A stretch of 64,000 bases of DNA from Mansonella perstans (Eukaryota > Nematoda > Chromadorea > Rhabditida > Onchocercidae): contig JBAMDO010000579.1 of assembly GCA_037074765.1 (NCBI GenBank), positions 62,001 to 126,000 of the forward strand, written 5' to 3'. The notes beneath the pieces are model-generated. The model worked only from the letters and a program-made list of their open reading frames with translations, ran no database searches and was not told where the DNA came from. Below are positions 49,701-63,686 of this stretch, in pieces; within the stretch, counting starts at the first letter, position 1; each line of letters opens with the position of its first letter. The position numbers and the translations under genes are program-made.

Positions 49701-51717
49701 CAAATTATTATTTTGGGTTTTCTTCTTCCGCCATTTCATTCCTTTAGGATATATTTCTGAAAAGTTACTGAAACGAAAATTCTTTTTTCGGTACTAAAAA
49801 AATGTTCAATTTCGAGATGCAATGAAAAATTTTAAGAGCGATTAAAGTGGCATTTTCAAATCAGTAAAGATTTATTTCAATATATGTGTAAATAATTTCA
49901 CACATATATGTGATAGCATTACTGATATGTATGACTTACTCGATTTAAATTCCTAATATAAATTTATAAATTTGTCATTTGGCATCATCGTTATCAAATG
50001 AGCGTTGGGATTCACCTCGTGCATCACAGAGATTTCATTTAAAGCCTTTTGCAATCTTATGTAATTTTTCGAATTCATCACAGTAAGCAAGGATGAATTA
50101 GAAATTGTTTGATAGCCATGACCTATGTGAAAAGGTGAAAAACTTGATGCTAGATGAGAGTGATAATGAATAAATTAATTGTGATATTTGACGACATATT
50201 TCATTTGCACAAAACAATTTATTTTTAACTAAGAATAAAAATGAATATTTTATTTCACTGTAATAATTAAGCTTAGAGTTAGTTTTTGTCAATAACATGA
50301 AACATTAGCCATAAGGCTATCAATTATTCTCTAAGCTATCAAAAACTTTTTTTTAATTCGGTGAAGAATGAAAAACAAACACCGTTAACCATTCAAAAAA
50401 AAATAGAAGCAAATTATTTTTCACTTTTTTCTTCGTTCACTTTTTTTTCATTTTAACAATTTACAAAATGATTCCTTTTTTTTCGCATCTTTTTTAATTG
50501 TTGCATTTTATTATTTTGCAAGTTTTCAGTTGTCAAAACATAAAGTACAATCAACAAAAGCATAAGAGTAAAGGAGCTCGGAAAATATCTTTCCGTTCCT
50601 TCGCCAATTTTCTTTTCAAAATTGAAAAAAATTTTTTAATGTTTCCATTCTTTATTGTCCATGAATGTTATTTGAACGAGTAGAGGGGAAAAAATTACTG
50701 CAAAATTTTCAAGAAATAAATTATATAAAAAATAATACAATCGTAAATTTCTCGTTAGCAATAAAAAAAATAATTAAACAAAATTTTTTGATTTTCTTAT
50801 TTTTTCAAGCAAGCATTCAATTCGTTGTTCTGATAGGAGTTGTTCTCTCCTTTTAAGTGCTAATTTAAAAAGATCATTTGCACACTCGCTTTCCTCAAGT
50901 TAACTAACAATAAATTTCTGCTGATAAATTAAATTTATCATTTTTGCATTTAATGCTCGTTTTTTTTTTTTTTTTGCAGTGTTAACAATACTGCAGATGC
51001 AATCAGTTTTGCATAGGAAAAAAAAATTGATTATATTCTTTTTTTATTTGCGACCTATCTATTCTTCCCACATCCGTGATATTTTTCCTTTGCCACCAAC
51101 CATCTATTTACTTCTTGCACTGATTGCAACGATAACAAAAATCAGCCAATGTTAATAATTGTAGCGATCCATTACAATACAGCTCATTGATACGTAAGCA
51201 ATGGTATAAATTTATTTGATCGATTAATTTCTACAGTAATTAATTGATTAATATCTATGTAATAAAAAAATTGACCGTAAGTGAATCATTCTCGGAATCA
51301 AAATTTCAACTGTCAGGATCAGAAATTTTGACCATTTCTTTTACTGCTATAATTTAATTAATTAATTCAGAGCAAATGCTATATTTTATTTATCTTGCAA
51401 CATGTGGTTTTTCTTTTTTGCTTCCTCACATTTGACAACGGTGCATTTTACACAGACCGATAAACAGACATACATATTCCAAGACTTCTATCACTGCATC
51501 TCCCATTCTGCAGAATGTCGTTTGTTTTTATCCATCCAAATAATTTTGCAAAATAATTTTGCAGCAAATAACAATTTTTAAAGAGTCTGTTTAGTCGAAA
51601 ATGATTGCAATTTTTGCAAAATTTAGTAAAACGAAAATTAATCACATTTAGAAATATATTTTTTAATTAAAAAAGACGAAATTAAGACTGTACGTAATTA
51701 CATTTAGGAACAATGCA

Positions 51718-51835
51718 AAAATAATAATAATTAATAATAATTATAATAATAATAATAATAGTAATAATAATAAAATAATAATAATAATAATAGTAATAAT
51801 AACAATAATAATAATAATAGTAATAATAACAATAA
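51718..51835. repeat. (AAT)n microsatellite, interrupted
   Basis: About 115 bp of AATAAT runs with AGT, AAC and single-base interruptions. Confidence 0.95.
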
Positions 51836-54800
51836 AGGCTATAAATTTAAATTGTTGTTTTAGATTTATAGAAAAATATTGCAACATTTCTTTTTGTTTG
51901 AGATAAATTCTGATTATGTATTTATTTAAAGTGAATAAACCAAAGAGGAAAAATTGATAAATTTCAAATTTTAATCACCGAATCATTAATTAGTAAGTGT
52001 ACTGTTAATTGATGGATTCGAAAATCCTGCAAGTCTGCTACTTATTTAATTGGTACGCAATAATCGCTGATAATTATTATGATAAGCTTGCCGAGTGGAT
52101 ATTATTGTGTTTTCTTTATCAAAATATTACTGATTTAATTTACTTCGTTCTTTTTTTCGAGTCAAAATTTTTTTAAATGTAATTTACAATGACTTCGTTT
52201 GTTCGTAAAAACTTTTTTGCTACAAAATTACAATTATTTAGGTGTTGTAAAGTACACCCAAATTTAAAATAGCAAAGAGCAATGTTTTTTTCAAATTCAA
52301 AATTTTTTAGTGCTATTAATGCATCCATTGAATTACAGTGCACCGTTCTATCGTATTGTACACCGTACTTCTTCATTCGCTATTTTACTGTAATTCCTTG
52401 CAGTACTCACTTTAGTTAATGTCTCATAAACAAATTTTGAATTCTTGATAAAATAATGATTTAACCATATTTTAAAAAGAAAATGCTTGAGATATTGAGT
52501 TTTCCTTTAAACTAGCACATTGATCTACAATAACTAAAAACGAAGGTAAATAATATTGAAACTGTAAGGAAGATAGTGATACTGTAAAGTTTATACAGAT
52601 TATCTCCAAGCGTATTTTCTTTTTTTCAATTTTAACTATGAAAATAAAAACTTAAAATTTCGGTATTTTTTCAAAGTAAAACGTAGTTATAGGAAGAAAT
52701 ATTTCCTTCTTAAATAAATTTTGACAATTTTCTTTTGATAACTGTAAAAATTGCAAGCAAACCTCGTTGCTATATTCCAACCATCTAGCAAACCAGAAAA
52801 AGAAACAGTTTTTTTGTCTATCACAAATGATTGATTTCCTTTCAATATCATTCTCCTTTCTTTTTTTCAATAGGCACTACAGGCATATAATCTCTAATAA
52901 AACAGCTCATCAAAACTAGTAAGCACTTTGCAAATGGGCCGGAAAATTTGTAATTTCTTGCAAATAGAAAGCAATTCTTCCTGTTCATTTTGCTGTCCAG
53001 TGCTTCAATCTAAATCGAAAGCATTTAAGATAAACACATCTCTCTCTTTGCCTATAATTTTTCAATAATCCTTTCGTTATTTGGCAAGATTTCGGTAATA
53101 ATAATAATTTTTTTTTCTCCTTTTCCATTAAAAATTTCAATGATTTCACGTCTAATTTTCAATTTCGTTTCTTTTTTTATTAAATTTTTTTAAAGTGTAA
53201 GAAGCAAACAAAAAACTGAAACAGTTGGCGCTTTGCAAAGACAATTGGTAACAGTGCATTTCATCTTCTCCACTAATCTTTTTTCCAGAAGAGAAAAAAT
53301 AATATGAATTGTTATTATTATGCAAAAAACTGAAGCGACAAAAGTAAACAAGACAAATGCGAACAGAATAAAATTTCACTGTTGGCAATGAAAAATTGCG
53401 ACAAAAGAATGATTGCATTATAATTGGAGTAATTGATGTTCAGTAAAAGTTTCTGATAACTAAAAACTTTTTTCATTTCTTTGCCATTTTATTTTGAAAA
53501 AGTAAAAGCGAAAGGAATGAATTGCCATATTTCCACTCATAATATATCATTCATTTCAATCAAATCTGTGTTCTCTAAGCATTGAAAAAAGCATTTTTCA
53601 AAAAACTTCTTCTTCTTGCAATAAGTGCAGTATTTGTTCTTCGTTTTTTCCACATTCAAATTTATTTGAAAATTTTCAAATAAAAATATGTCTTGCAAAA
53701 AAACTTTTTTACTTTATTTGTCAAAGCCCAATTCATATTTATAGTGATTCTGATGCATAATAATTAAATTTTTTTTTTAATTACTGCAAAATAAGAAAAA
53801 AGATTAAAGTGCACTTCTAAAATTCCGAGTTTTTTATTTCGATGTTTAAATACCTACAACACTAGTTACGTTAGTGATAAATTGAATTGATTTTGCAAAA
53901 TTTCTGCGAAATAGAAAAAGTCTTTTTCTCGTTTTAGTCATCCGTTTGCACCTTCTCTGTAAGTGCACTTCACTCCTTTTTTCTTCAATTTTTATCTGCA
54001 AGTGAGCAATGCATCAGAAAGCGCAGTTTTTCTTATTGCTGCATATGAAAATGCAATTTGTTTTCTGATAGCAAGAAAGGACGGGATTTAAAAATCAAAA
54101 AATATGAAATTATTTTTGCCGATAAACAATTTAAAAGTTCCTTTTCACGTTATAATTTTGTGTCTAGTTAATAAATTGATTATTTTTTTATAATCTCTTA
54201 ATTTAGTTTCTTATTAAAATGTGAAAATTTGGAAATTAAGTTCTTACTATATTTGTAGCATCGATGCACGTCAATCAGTTTTTGTATTGACGCAAAAAAA
54301 TAGCTTGTAATAAATCTATAATTTTTATTAATCTTTTTCATTTCTTAGCTTACTTCTTTATTGATCGACTGATTATTAACGAACTGATAAATTCTCATTA
54401 ATGAACTGCTTGCTATGAATTTATCATTCTTAAGAATCTTTTTCTTCTCTATCAATCATTAAATGAAGTGATATTTTATGAAAGCATCATTCAGCATTAA
54501 TAGTTTGCAGCGATCTTTTTCAATTTTTAATTTGGTCCCTTGCTAATGTAATTAAAAATTTTTTTGTTTCCTCCTGGAAGGAAGCATTAATCGTTTTCTA
54601 TTTTTGTTATCATCAATGATATATTTTTATTTTTCTCAATAAGCAAACGAAAAAGAATGTACTCAGTGCCAACAGCGTACTTCAGCTCAAATGTACTTCC
54701 CAAAATATTTTTAAACGATTTCTTCCTCTTAACAATCTTGCCTTCAAATTTTTCCCTTCAGATAAATTAATTTTAAGTGTGAAATTTTTGCAGCAGTTAC

Positions 54801-57800
54801 AATATATTTCATTAGCACTTTTCCCACCTTTTTTTTTGCTTTGTTAGACACATACTACTAGTGATTTTGAATGCACGAATTATAATTTTCCATTACCTGA
54901 CTTCTCCAATTCATTTTCTCATTTTTGCTGAAAAGAAAAATTTGACTAATTGTAATGCTCATTTATCGAAATAAGCAAAATTCCTTTCAGATATTATTAG
55001 GACTTTTTTAAAGTTCAAAGTTTTTGATTTTTCTTGAAAATTACAGACAAATTTTCAAAGTATTCTGTTATAATTTAATACAGAATTTTTTTAATTTCGA
55101 TAATATTGAAATGTGGTAACTGTTGGTATCTTGACTACTAAAGTGAAAAAACCTGTAAAAAAGAAAAAAAAAAAGAGTAGTATATAAGTCTTTGAACCAC
55201 AATTTTCAATCATTTTGATATGCAAGATTCATCAATCTTAATTGCGTTGATGTACTTTATTCTGATATCTTGCAGCGATCTTTTTTCTTGTAGAAAACGA
55301 TTAATTAATTTGTCAACCGAAGGTCTCCTTCAGTAACTGCACTTAACTAAATGTAGAAAGCGCTCATTTAACATTTACCGAATGAATACATCATTTTTTT
55401 CGCAATTAATATTAGAATTTTGTAAAAGGTCAGCAATAAGTAAGAAAGGAATAGGTCAAGGATTGAAAATGTCCGGAATGACAATAAACATTGGACGGAC
55501 ATTCACTAAAATGTTATCAAATTTATAAAACATTCCAGGACATCAATTTAAAATATATTAAGCTATTGCTGCACTTGCATGCTCTCTTTTGAAACATGTT
55601 TATCAAATCTTTTGCAATTCCAAAATTTCACAAAATATTTTCCTGTAATTGTTTTCTTCTTTGAGCGTAAAGTTTTCAAAATGCATCGCTTTTTAAAAAA
55701 CTTGAAGTATAGCATTTTTTGAATTTGCTGCAACTTAAATGGATTAAAATTGTTACATTGCAAATAGCGCAGACATACTGGCGTACTTGCATATGTAAAC
55801 AAATGACCGAGTTGTTTAACTTTTTTTAGTAAAATGTTTGCAAAATTGCTTAATTTATTAAATTATAATTCTATCAGCATCGCAAGTCAAGTAATGTTTT
55901 TTTTGCCTTTGGTATGTAAAAAAGTCAAAAAATGCTGCATTAAGTTTAAATCGTCCAATAGTGTTTTAATTTTTCTTCCCGAAATAAAATATTTTGCTGA
56001 TGCAGGAATATTTCGATTTTTTGACATAATCATTTTAATCATGATTTTCGGCATAATTCACTTCAATCAAGCAAAAACTTTCAATTTTTCGACATGATAG
56101 CCCTATTTCGAGACAATTTCTTCTGCTAAAACTTTCCCAAGGAAAAACATACAAATATAAAACGTTAATGAAATATTACATGCACTAAAAAATTGCATTT
56201 TAATTATAATTTTGAAAGATTGCTAGTCATTTACCTACCTTTCACACATATTAGCCAAATAATTGTGACACAGCATAAACGAAATGATATGTATTGAAAG
56301 ATTCCTAAAAAAATCGTTATTTCAGGAACTTTTATAAAATTTAACTTCTTTTTTAATTTTTTCTTTTTGAAGAGAGAGAAAAATATTCCTCTTGTTTCTC
56401 TTTCTCATTTCATTCAGTTTTGAAAAAGCCAAATTTCTGAAATCGATGTTATGATTTTAAATGATGCAATATCATTACTTTTGATAAGATTAGGGCTTTC
56501 GCTATATGTTCTGTAGATCATTGCCTTGGTAAACCATTACCTTGATAACTAGCTAATCTAATATAGGCTCATCCAATAGCAATAAATCTTTTCCCCGTAG
56601 GGCGTATACGGTATGAGTTGCCGTTTCCAACAATTATTCCATTTGCATTTACACTCTCGTTTCGATTGAATTAAATGAGGAGTTGATGATAGTGAATAAT
56701 TTTAATTTCCAAATTCTAAGGTTCTTTTCGCGGCTATGAACATTAGCTTTTTCATAAATTTTACAATTACTTACTAAAGTAATCCATGCAGTAATTGCTC
56801 TCTCCATTACACAATTTCTATTTTTGTTATTAATAATAGAGTTATTTCTGAATAGCCAAAAAAAGCAGAAACATTTCCATCATTAGTGTTTCTTATCCTT
56901 CCAAACTCTATCGTCAACTTCCTACATATCTGACTCTATGCTCTATCTTGTCAATACATAATCCTATATTTCAATATTAGTTTTCAGTTTACAAACTTTT
57001 CGATAAAAAAATCAGCAAAATTTACATTTGCAAAATGCCTTCTCAAAAATTAAATGAATGCCATTTAATCGCAAATAAAATTCTGACAAAAAAAAAAAAA
57101 ATTTTTCTTTTTTGCTTTGAAAAATTTCGCTTATTTCATTTCACACCAGCGAAAAAAGGGAAAAAACAAAGAAAGACTAATTCTAATTCATTTGTAAATA
57201 ACAAGAAAATGTTTTATTCATAAAGTTTGAAGACATTTGTTTGCAATTACCTCTCGTTAATTATCCTCGTTGCAAATGACAGCATTATCCTTACCATTAT
57301 TGAATTATAATCATTTTCATTCAAACTTAGAGTGTTTGCTCTTTCTATTTCTGTTATACGACGCAACACTTCCATCAAGTGCAAACGAAGACATACTAAA
57401 TTTTACAAAATTTATTTTATTAAACTTTCATTCTATTTCAGCTCTTTTTTTTCTTGCTCAAATTATAGTTCTTGCACTTTTCAAGATGTGGTCAAATTTT
57501 TCCAGAAATATTTTCTAACCGATAAGAAACAATTTCCTGCATTTTTACGTTTTAAATTTTAAAATGTGTCAGTTATTTTGTGCAGAAATTTAATTTACTT
57601 TGAGAAATTTTTTTCAATAGTAAAATTGATTGGGAATAATTTTAATTTAAATGAAGGCGTCAAGAAAAACGATAGTTACAGTAAGTCATAAATACAAAAC
57701 GAAATTACTTAATCCACAANAAATATTCGAAATGAAGCAATGCGAATCTTGAAATTATCACGACATTCATAGTACTGGATAACTTGATTACTAGGAAGGG

Positions 57801-57921
57801 CACTGTTTTTTTTTGGAATTTGTCTAAATTGAAATTTCACTTATTTTTGTTTATTGCAGATTTGCCCTCACTGTATTTATCTGTGAACATCATAAATGTT
57901 CTTAATGGGTTTAATTTCTTC

Positions 57922-60900
57922 ATGAATGGTAACTGTCTTCCGGAAGCGGCATTGCTACAGCTTTCTGAATATTTTTCACCGCTGGAACGATTGAAGCTAC
58001 AGCAATGCTGCAAACATTTTCACACGATTTACGGAGATTGGTTGGATATTACAGCATTGGATATTCAGATCGTTAAACTAAATGGTTAGTAAAAATAACG
58101 ATAAAATTGTTATAGAAATCAACTGAAATGATGAAGAATGCAAAAGTATTTTTTTCCACATTTTAGGATAGCCTTAATAAGCTTGTTCGCTGATATAAAT
58201 TATAATTATGCATTAATTGGATATTATAATAATTTGTCTACTCTAAAATGGAGCGATATCATGACTGATTTAAAAAATTAGAAAAAAATTAGACGTTAAA
58301 AAAGTTGTACTAAGGAAATGAATTGGAAAAAGCTTTAATAGAAAAAAATATTCAAATAGATTTTTGAGATTGTCAAAATGCGCTACGATTGTGAACGCAG
58401 ACAAATACGGAAATACTGATGTAGTTTTAGATGATGATGAACAAATGCTATTTGGTGGAGCTATTGCACAACAATGCAGAAGAGCCAAACTCACATATCG
58501 TATACAACTCACGGATACACGTGGTGCTACGTATGGCTTAAGATTCAATTTTGATAAATATTCAAGTCGAGCGCTCAAAATCATGCTTTCTAGGTGATTT
58601 TTTCAGATTTTCTAAAATCCGTAAATGGTTGTTGAAAAGCTTTTCATTTTCGAAATTGCTGTAAAATGTAGTAAATTCAATAGCATATGCTTCAACTGGT
58701 TATTTTGGAAATAATTTCATTTTCAAATTCTAAAATTTAAAGTTCAGATAATTTCATTTTCGAATTTTACAGCTTACCCTTTTCTCGATAGTCATTGCAA
58801 AAAAATTTTGTACCATATTTAACAGCTTTGTTTAAATGTTTGAATTTTGATGATTTGACAGTCTGCCCTTTGCATTTTCCAACTTCATTTTCTAATGGTT
58901 TAAATTTTAAATTCATTTCTTACTTAAACTTACTCCTTCTTCAATCCTTTATAAATTTTCAGACTGAAATCATTAAAAATATTAACGATCCGAAATGCAT
59001 GCTTAACTGAAGAGTTTAGCAATGTTTTGTCAGAACTTCATTCCATTACAACTTTACGAATGTGGAATTCGGCTTATTATTTTGATAAGAAAAGGTTTAC
59101 TTTGTTTATTAAAATCCAATAATCCATGCAACTTTCTTCTTGTCTTGGCTTCTAAACTGTCTACTTCCTGTATCATAACCACTGTAAGTTTACTTACTAT
59201 TCTGACTTGAAGTTACCAATGGTACGACTTAATAAAAGATTTTATATATATATTCACCTTTCAATTGCATATTTCTATCATTTTTGCTTTTCACGCTCTT
59301 TACTTTCACTATGATTACATTAAATAAAATCAACTAGACAAAAAAGTTCAGCAAAAAAACCTTTTTTTTCTTCACATAATTTCAGAATAAATTTTTTTAT
59401 ATAGCAAAATTAATGGCACCAATTTTTCTTTTCCAGGCCGCTTAGGCGTTTGTTACATTCCTTGTTTTCCTTTCCGCTCTTGGAATCTATTCTTATCCTC
59501 GACTCGACAGTTCCACAGTCCAGTTCTCAGTGCACAGCTGCTTTTCCATGTTTTCTTGCTGACTGTATTAAAGGACCTATTGTTAATTTGCAAATTGTCG
59601 GTAATGTTATTTTCCAAATTTAAAATTAAAATTTTTACTATGTATTTGCTACCACTATCCTCCGGAATTCTGAATCACAAGGTATTTTAATTAGCATTAC
59701 TTTACTCTTCATTTTTTTGATATAAAAAGCAAAATCTGAAAGATAATGATTTGGGCTTATATGTTAGGAATAGATATCAAATGCTTTTTTTTGAAATTAT
59801 TTTTTTTGTTGTCATTTAATTGTTTTTATATCTAACAAAGAGAAAAAGAACTTACCTGAGCCTGTAAATGCTTTTGTTATTTATTAACCATTTGTTTATT
59901 TATCTACTTCACACGCTTGTCTCTGCAAGCATTTCTTACTTATTCTACCATTATTAATTCTCGTTATAGTCATATTTCATCCTACTTTACTTCCAGTTGG
60001 AATATCTTAATCATAAAATTGAAAATTTCACAGGTTTATATATTTCTTCGAAAGTATTTGATACACTTTGCGAACGATTGCATAAAACTTTGAAGCGGTT
60101 GGCTATTGGTTGTACATATGGTAAAGAAAATAAAAAAGATCGATATTGCAAAGCAATCGCTAAGCTCCAGGTTGCTATTTCTTAGTACACTTTTTTTCTC
60201 AAACTTTATGGAAAAAACTATTCAAATGTGGAACTTCTCCTTTTCTGTAAATTTATTGTAAATTTATTGCGCCATTGTCCACAACTTTTAACAAAATATA
60301 CAACTGTTTTTGTCTCCAAGCACAGTGTTTGACCGATTAAACTTTTGATAAATGCAGCTGAGTTTTTTTAAATGTTTCTAGGGCCAATGGTGGAAATATT
60401 TGAGCAGCTGTGAACAGCACCTTTTGACTGTTTAAATTGCATAAAAATGCGCTTTGGACATTCTTTTATCCGCTTAATTCTTTAATTGGATCTTCAATTC
60501 TTTAATTGAAATCTTTTTGTTTCGTTATAATAATGATTAAAATTCTAGGTGGTGGAAGATTTGGATATGCCACCATATGTATTCCATTTGGATGAAACAT
60601 CTGAAATTGACGAATCGATTACCCAACTTTTAAACAAACTTCAGCTGAATTGCCTCGGTTTTAGACATTACAACTCGGCTGTACTGTTTCAATTCATCGA
60701 ATCCAAAATGCCACATAATATTCGATTGCTTAGGTGATTTTTACTACCATTTTAAAAGTTTCTATAGGGCTCATCATTCTCAACCTTACGAATTCATCAT
60801 GAGAAAAGATTTATCAATGTTGACATAAGTGCAGAAACTTGAAGTATTTTGTAATGGTAAATAGTTGTGCACTCAATTGATGAACATTTGCTGATGACCA

Positions 60901-62434
60901 TTATCAAAAATTTGTGTGAAAAGTTGGTAATGTACCATGCAAATCTATGAATAGACCAAAGTAGAAATCTTTCTTAAGAGAATTACGCCACACGAATTCT
61001 CCATTGCTCTCAATAAATAAAAATACTGTAGTACCAGATTTATTGGGTTTTTAAGCGTAGCCATTCATGATTACGTGTTAGATTAGTCAAGCATTTTCTT
61101 TTGGCAAAGGCTTACTGCTTCATCTTCATTCGTTTGAGTATTAAGCTAGAGATATCGAGTTTTTTTGCGATATCTTCACTTTTGAAATAATTCCATTTAA
61201 AATAATTCGTTTCGTTTTTTTTTTTTGTTCTGTTTACAGAAATATTTAGAACAAAATTCTGTTAATGCTAGTTTTCTTTTTTTAGAATATATCACAGTGC
61301 AAATCGGATACCTAATTTTGCACAACTCGGAACATCACAACCGGAATCGGAAGAAAAGCCATCACAGCGAAAAACTTCCTGGTTGAATTCACGAAGCAGT
61401 AGTAATATGGGATCCAAAAATAGCATTGATAGCTCATCTGATCGGAGTAAGTAAATTTCGTAAGTTTATGACCAATTCTCAATATTCATTAGAGAACCTG
61501 TTTTGATGACTCAGTGAATCTAATTACTAGAATGAAACTTATGGGATAGTTGATGGGGAAATCTCTATTTGAAACAAGAAATGAAGAAAGCATTTGCTAT
61601 TCCTAAATTTTGAAATAAATGAGGAAATTATAGGCCTGGAAAGTATAACAAATGAGATATGGAAAGAATCATCAGGAAGTAGCGTCTCAACGTCCAGTAC
61701 CTCAGAAATTACTCAAGTGATTGTTACGAGTTGTTCCAATGAGCCGAAGTCAAGACAAACTTCTCTTGCTTCTAGAAATTTGACAATTTTTGCAATCGAA
61801 GAAGCACCGCGTAAAATGATGGAATGCACACGAAAGCTTCATCGACGTGTTTACTTAGGTAACTGTGGGAGTTCCATAAATTTTTAAAAAAGTGATTTCT
61901 TAAATTTTGGAAGTTGTTGAAATTAACAGCTGAAATTCCATCGACTTTTTGTGTAATCTCTCTTCAACTGCTGATCAAATTTCAACATGTTGGCTTTGAA
62001 ATATCTTCTCAGAACCACAGAATTTCATTTTTCAAACGTCCATGATAACGAATAACGAGAAAGTGAATGTGAAAGTGAAAAAAAGTCCAACTAATTTATT
62101 ATTTTCATTGCTTTTTCAATATCCTTAATGATCCGACGTAATGATTTCTAAACAGCTTAAGCAATCCAAATTGCATGCAGATTTTTTTGAAGAAATCAAA
62201 TTTGTCATACTCATGATTTCAAAACTTTCAGGAGTACAAGTTTTTTATGTGCAGGAAAGTATGGATACTCAGGAAATTTTGGGTCGTATGGCAGCACCAA
62301 TACGCTCACCGCATGTTTATACTAGGTCATCAAAACGAGAAGTACGTGTCATTAGAGGTGATCTGGTGAAACCAATACCGCTGTCAAGCCTAGGAATGGA
62401 AAGTGATTATGAAATAAGTGATTGGGAAGACTGA
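57922..62434 (+). CDS. F-box and leucine-rich-repeat-like protein with serine-rich tail, 9 exons
   Basis: Exons: 57922-58084, about 58360-58593, 58963-59094, 59437-59600, 60034-60170, 60549-60733, 61286-61446, 61634-61858 and 62232-62434. Exons 2-9 join in one frame (about 480 aa). Exon 1 carries an F-box (LPEAALLQLSEYFSPLERLK, then CCKHFHTIYGDW). F-box proteins usually present substrates to SCF-type E3 ligases. Later exons show leucine-rich strands (LKSLKILTIRNACL, SELHSITTLRMWN, LRRLLHSLFSFPLLESILIL) followed by a low-complexity S/T-rich part and an acidic end (DYEISDWED). A TTTATTGCAG acceptor 65 nt before the ATG fits spliced-leader addition. The gene-specific function is not recognised. 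Exon 1 ends in phase 1 at AATG|GTTAGT, while the exon 2 acceptors I see require phase 2. A small exon, an unusual site or an assembly error is therefore missing between them. Confidence 0.8.
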
Positions 62435-62459
62435 AACTGAATTTATTACAAATAGTCAG

Positions 62460-62465
62460 AATAAA
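62460..62465 (+). terminator. Probable poly(A) signal of the F-box gene
   Basis: AATAAA 26 nt downstream of the stop codon. A second A/T-rich AATAAAA follows within 25 nt. Confidence 0.55.
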
Positions 62466-63070
62466 TACAGCTAACAAATGAAATAAAAATAAGCGAATGA
62501 TAAACAAAATGGATCGGAAAATGGGAAATTCACTAAGAATTAAATTGTAACTAGCCGGGATTACTTATCGCTTACCGATTGTAAATAAATTCATCGAAAA
62601 TTTCCGAGCTAGTCGGAAAATATCTTTGGTTTTTAAGGATTGCATTTGTTAATTGTTTACATTTATATATCTTTTAATCTAACATTAGCTCTAATATCCG
62701 AAAAAACGCTGGCATGCAAATACAATGTCTTTTTAAGTGAAATAAGTTTTGATGGTACAAGAAGTTCAATGGGTCAAAGAATGAAGAGAACTGCGCTTGA
62801 ATAACTTTATTGTTGCGCTATGTAATTGAGACAGTAGAAGAAATTGAGTAAATTTTGTAAGTATTAACTTATCGCAGCATGCAGAAATTCATGCAATTTA
62901 ATTTTAATTGTATGCTAATTAGTAGCTATAAATTTCAATAACAAAACTACAGAGATCAAGTATTGTAATAGTTGCACAAAACCGATTACTGGTCAATATT
63001 ACTATATCTGAAATGTTAATAGTATCAGTCATTTCTATCGTCGCACTGATATACAAGGATACAATAATGT

Positions 63071-63186
63071 ATGAAAGCATCAAATTATCATCCATTTAAA
63101 ATATTACGGCTATTCGAAGTTCTGGAAATGAACAAGCAGTTTAAGAAAAGCGAAGAAAACAATAAATGGAATGAACTGCGACTAAA
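63071..63186 (+). CDS. Candidate first exon of an unknown small protein (weak)
   Basis: An ATG at 63071, with a stop just upstream in frame, opens 38 codons of mixed, charged composition (MKASNYHPFKILRLFEVLEM, then KQFKKSEENNKWNEL). It ends at a strong donor, CTAAA|GTAAGT, phase 2. Without splicing the frame stops at the TAA inside the donor. The acceptor GTTTTAG near 63260 would add only EGHANFI and a stop, making a protein of about 46 aa. It lies 637 bp downstream of the F-box gene on the same strand. No family is recognised. Confidence 0.25.
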
Positions 63187-63532
63187 GTAAGTTTACGAAA
63201 TTTCGGTCGCAATGAATAAAATAATCAGAAATCACATCTTTGAATAGTAGAAAAGTTTTAGGGAAGGTCATGCTAATTTCATTTAATAAATTGATTTCTA
63301 ATTCGAACTGTTCTCACTAAACAAAACAAAATGTCATCCATATCTATAATCAATAGCAATCTCTCAGCAACCTATGAATCAATCAGATATCAATCGCTTG
63401 CTGTCATTAAAAAGTTCTGCTGAAGATATGTTGACATTCATAAAAAAATAATGAAAGACAAACATAAATGATTCAATGATGACATCAACTTAACAAAATT
63501 GTCCAATTGTCATCTTTCATCTTCATCTGTTG

Positions 63533-63686
63533 TTACTGACAGCTCTTCCACTTAATTTCATATACGCAGTATGCTTTTGCTTTCGCGCCGTAACATTCAT
63601 CGAATACAAGTGAAATTAAAATTTCAACAGTTTCTCTAGAAAAAATACGGACGCAATTCGAAATTTTAATGTTGTTATAATTTTCT
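63533..63686 (-). CDS. Possible last exon of a minus-strand gene entering from the right (weak)
   Basis: Behind the acceptor CTTTCTTTGCAG a frame of about 50 codons runs to a stop at 63535-63533. A second acceptor (ATTTTTTCTAG, about 63640) opens the same region. The end reads SLVFDECYGAKAKAYCVYEI, then KWKSCQ, with clearly coding-like, GC-richer codons. The upstream part would lie beyond 63690 or outside the window, so neither frame nor identity can be confirmed. Confidence 0.3.

Larger units (their letters stand above)
43448..57921. other. 14.5-kb gene-poor region between the transporter and the F-box gene
   Basis: AT-rich sequence with long A and T runs and many short chance frames of low complexity (F/K/L/S/N-rich). 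It holds a 29-bp duplication (43733-43790), a diverged repeat of a TTTCAAATACAATATCAATCAAT word (about 45670-45870), a 41-bp minisatellite (46511-46713) and an (AAT)n tract (51718-51835). Slightly GC-richer, mixed-composition patches occur at about 47930-48260 and 56500-56640 without open frames. An N is present near 57720. I see no supportable gene. Confidence 0.55.

Noticed and set aside
51504..51517. 14-bp palindrome CATTCTGCAGAATG
   Set aside because: A single short palindrome with no supporting neighbours; expected occasionally in 64 kb.
56575..56640. GC-richer stretch resembling part of a tRNA
   Set aside because: No acceptor stem pairing, no GGTTCRANTCC-type T-arm and no anticodon loop could be fitted.
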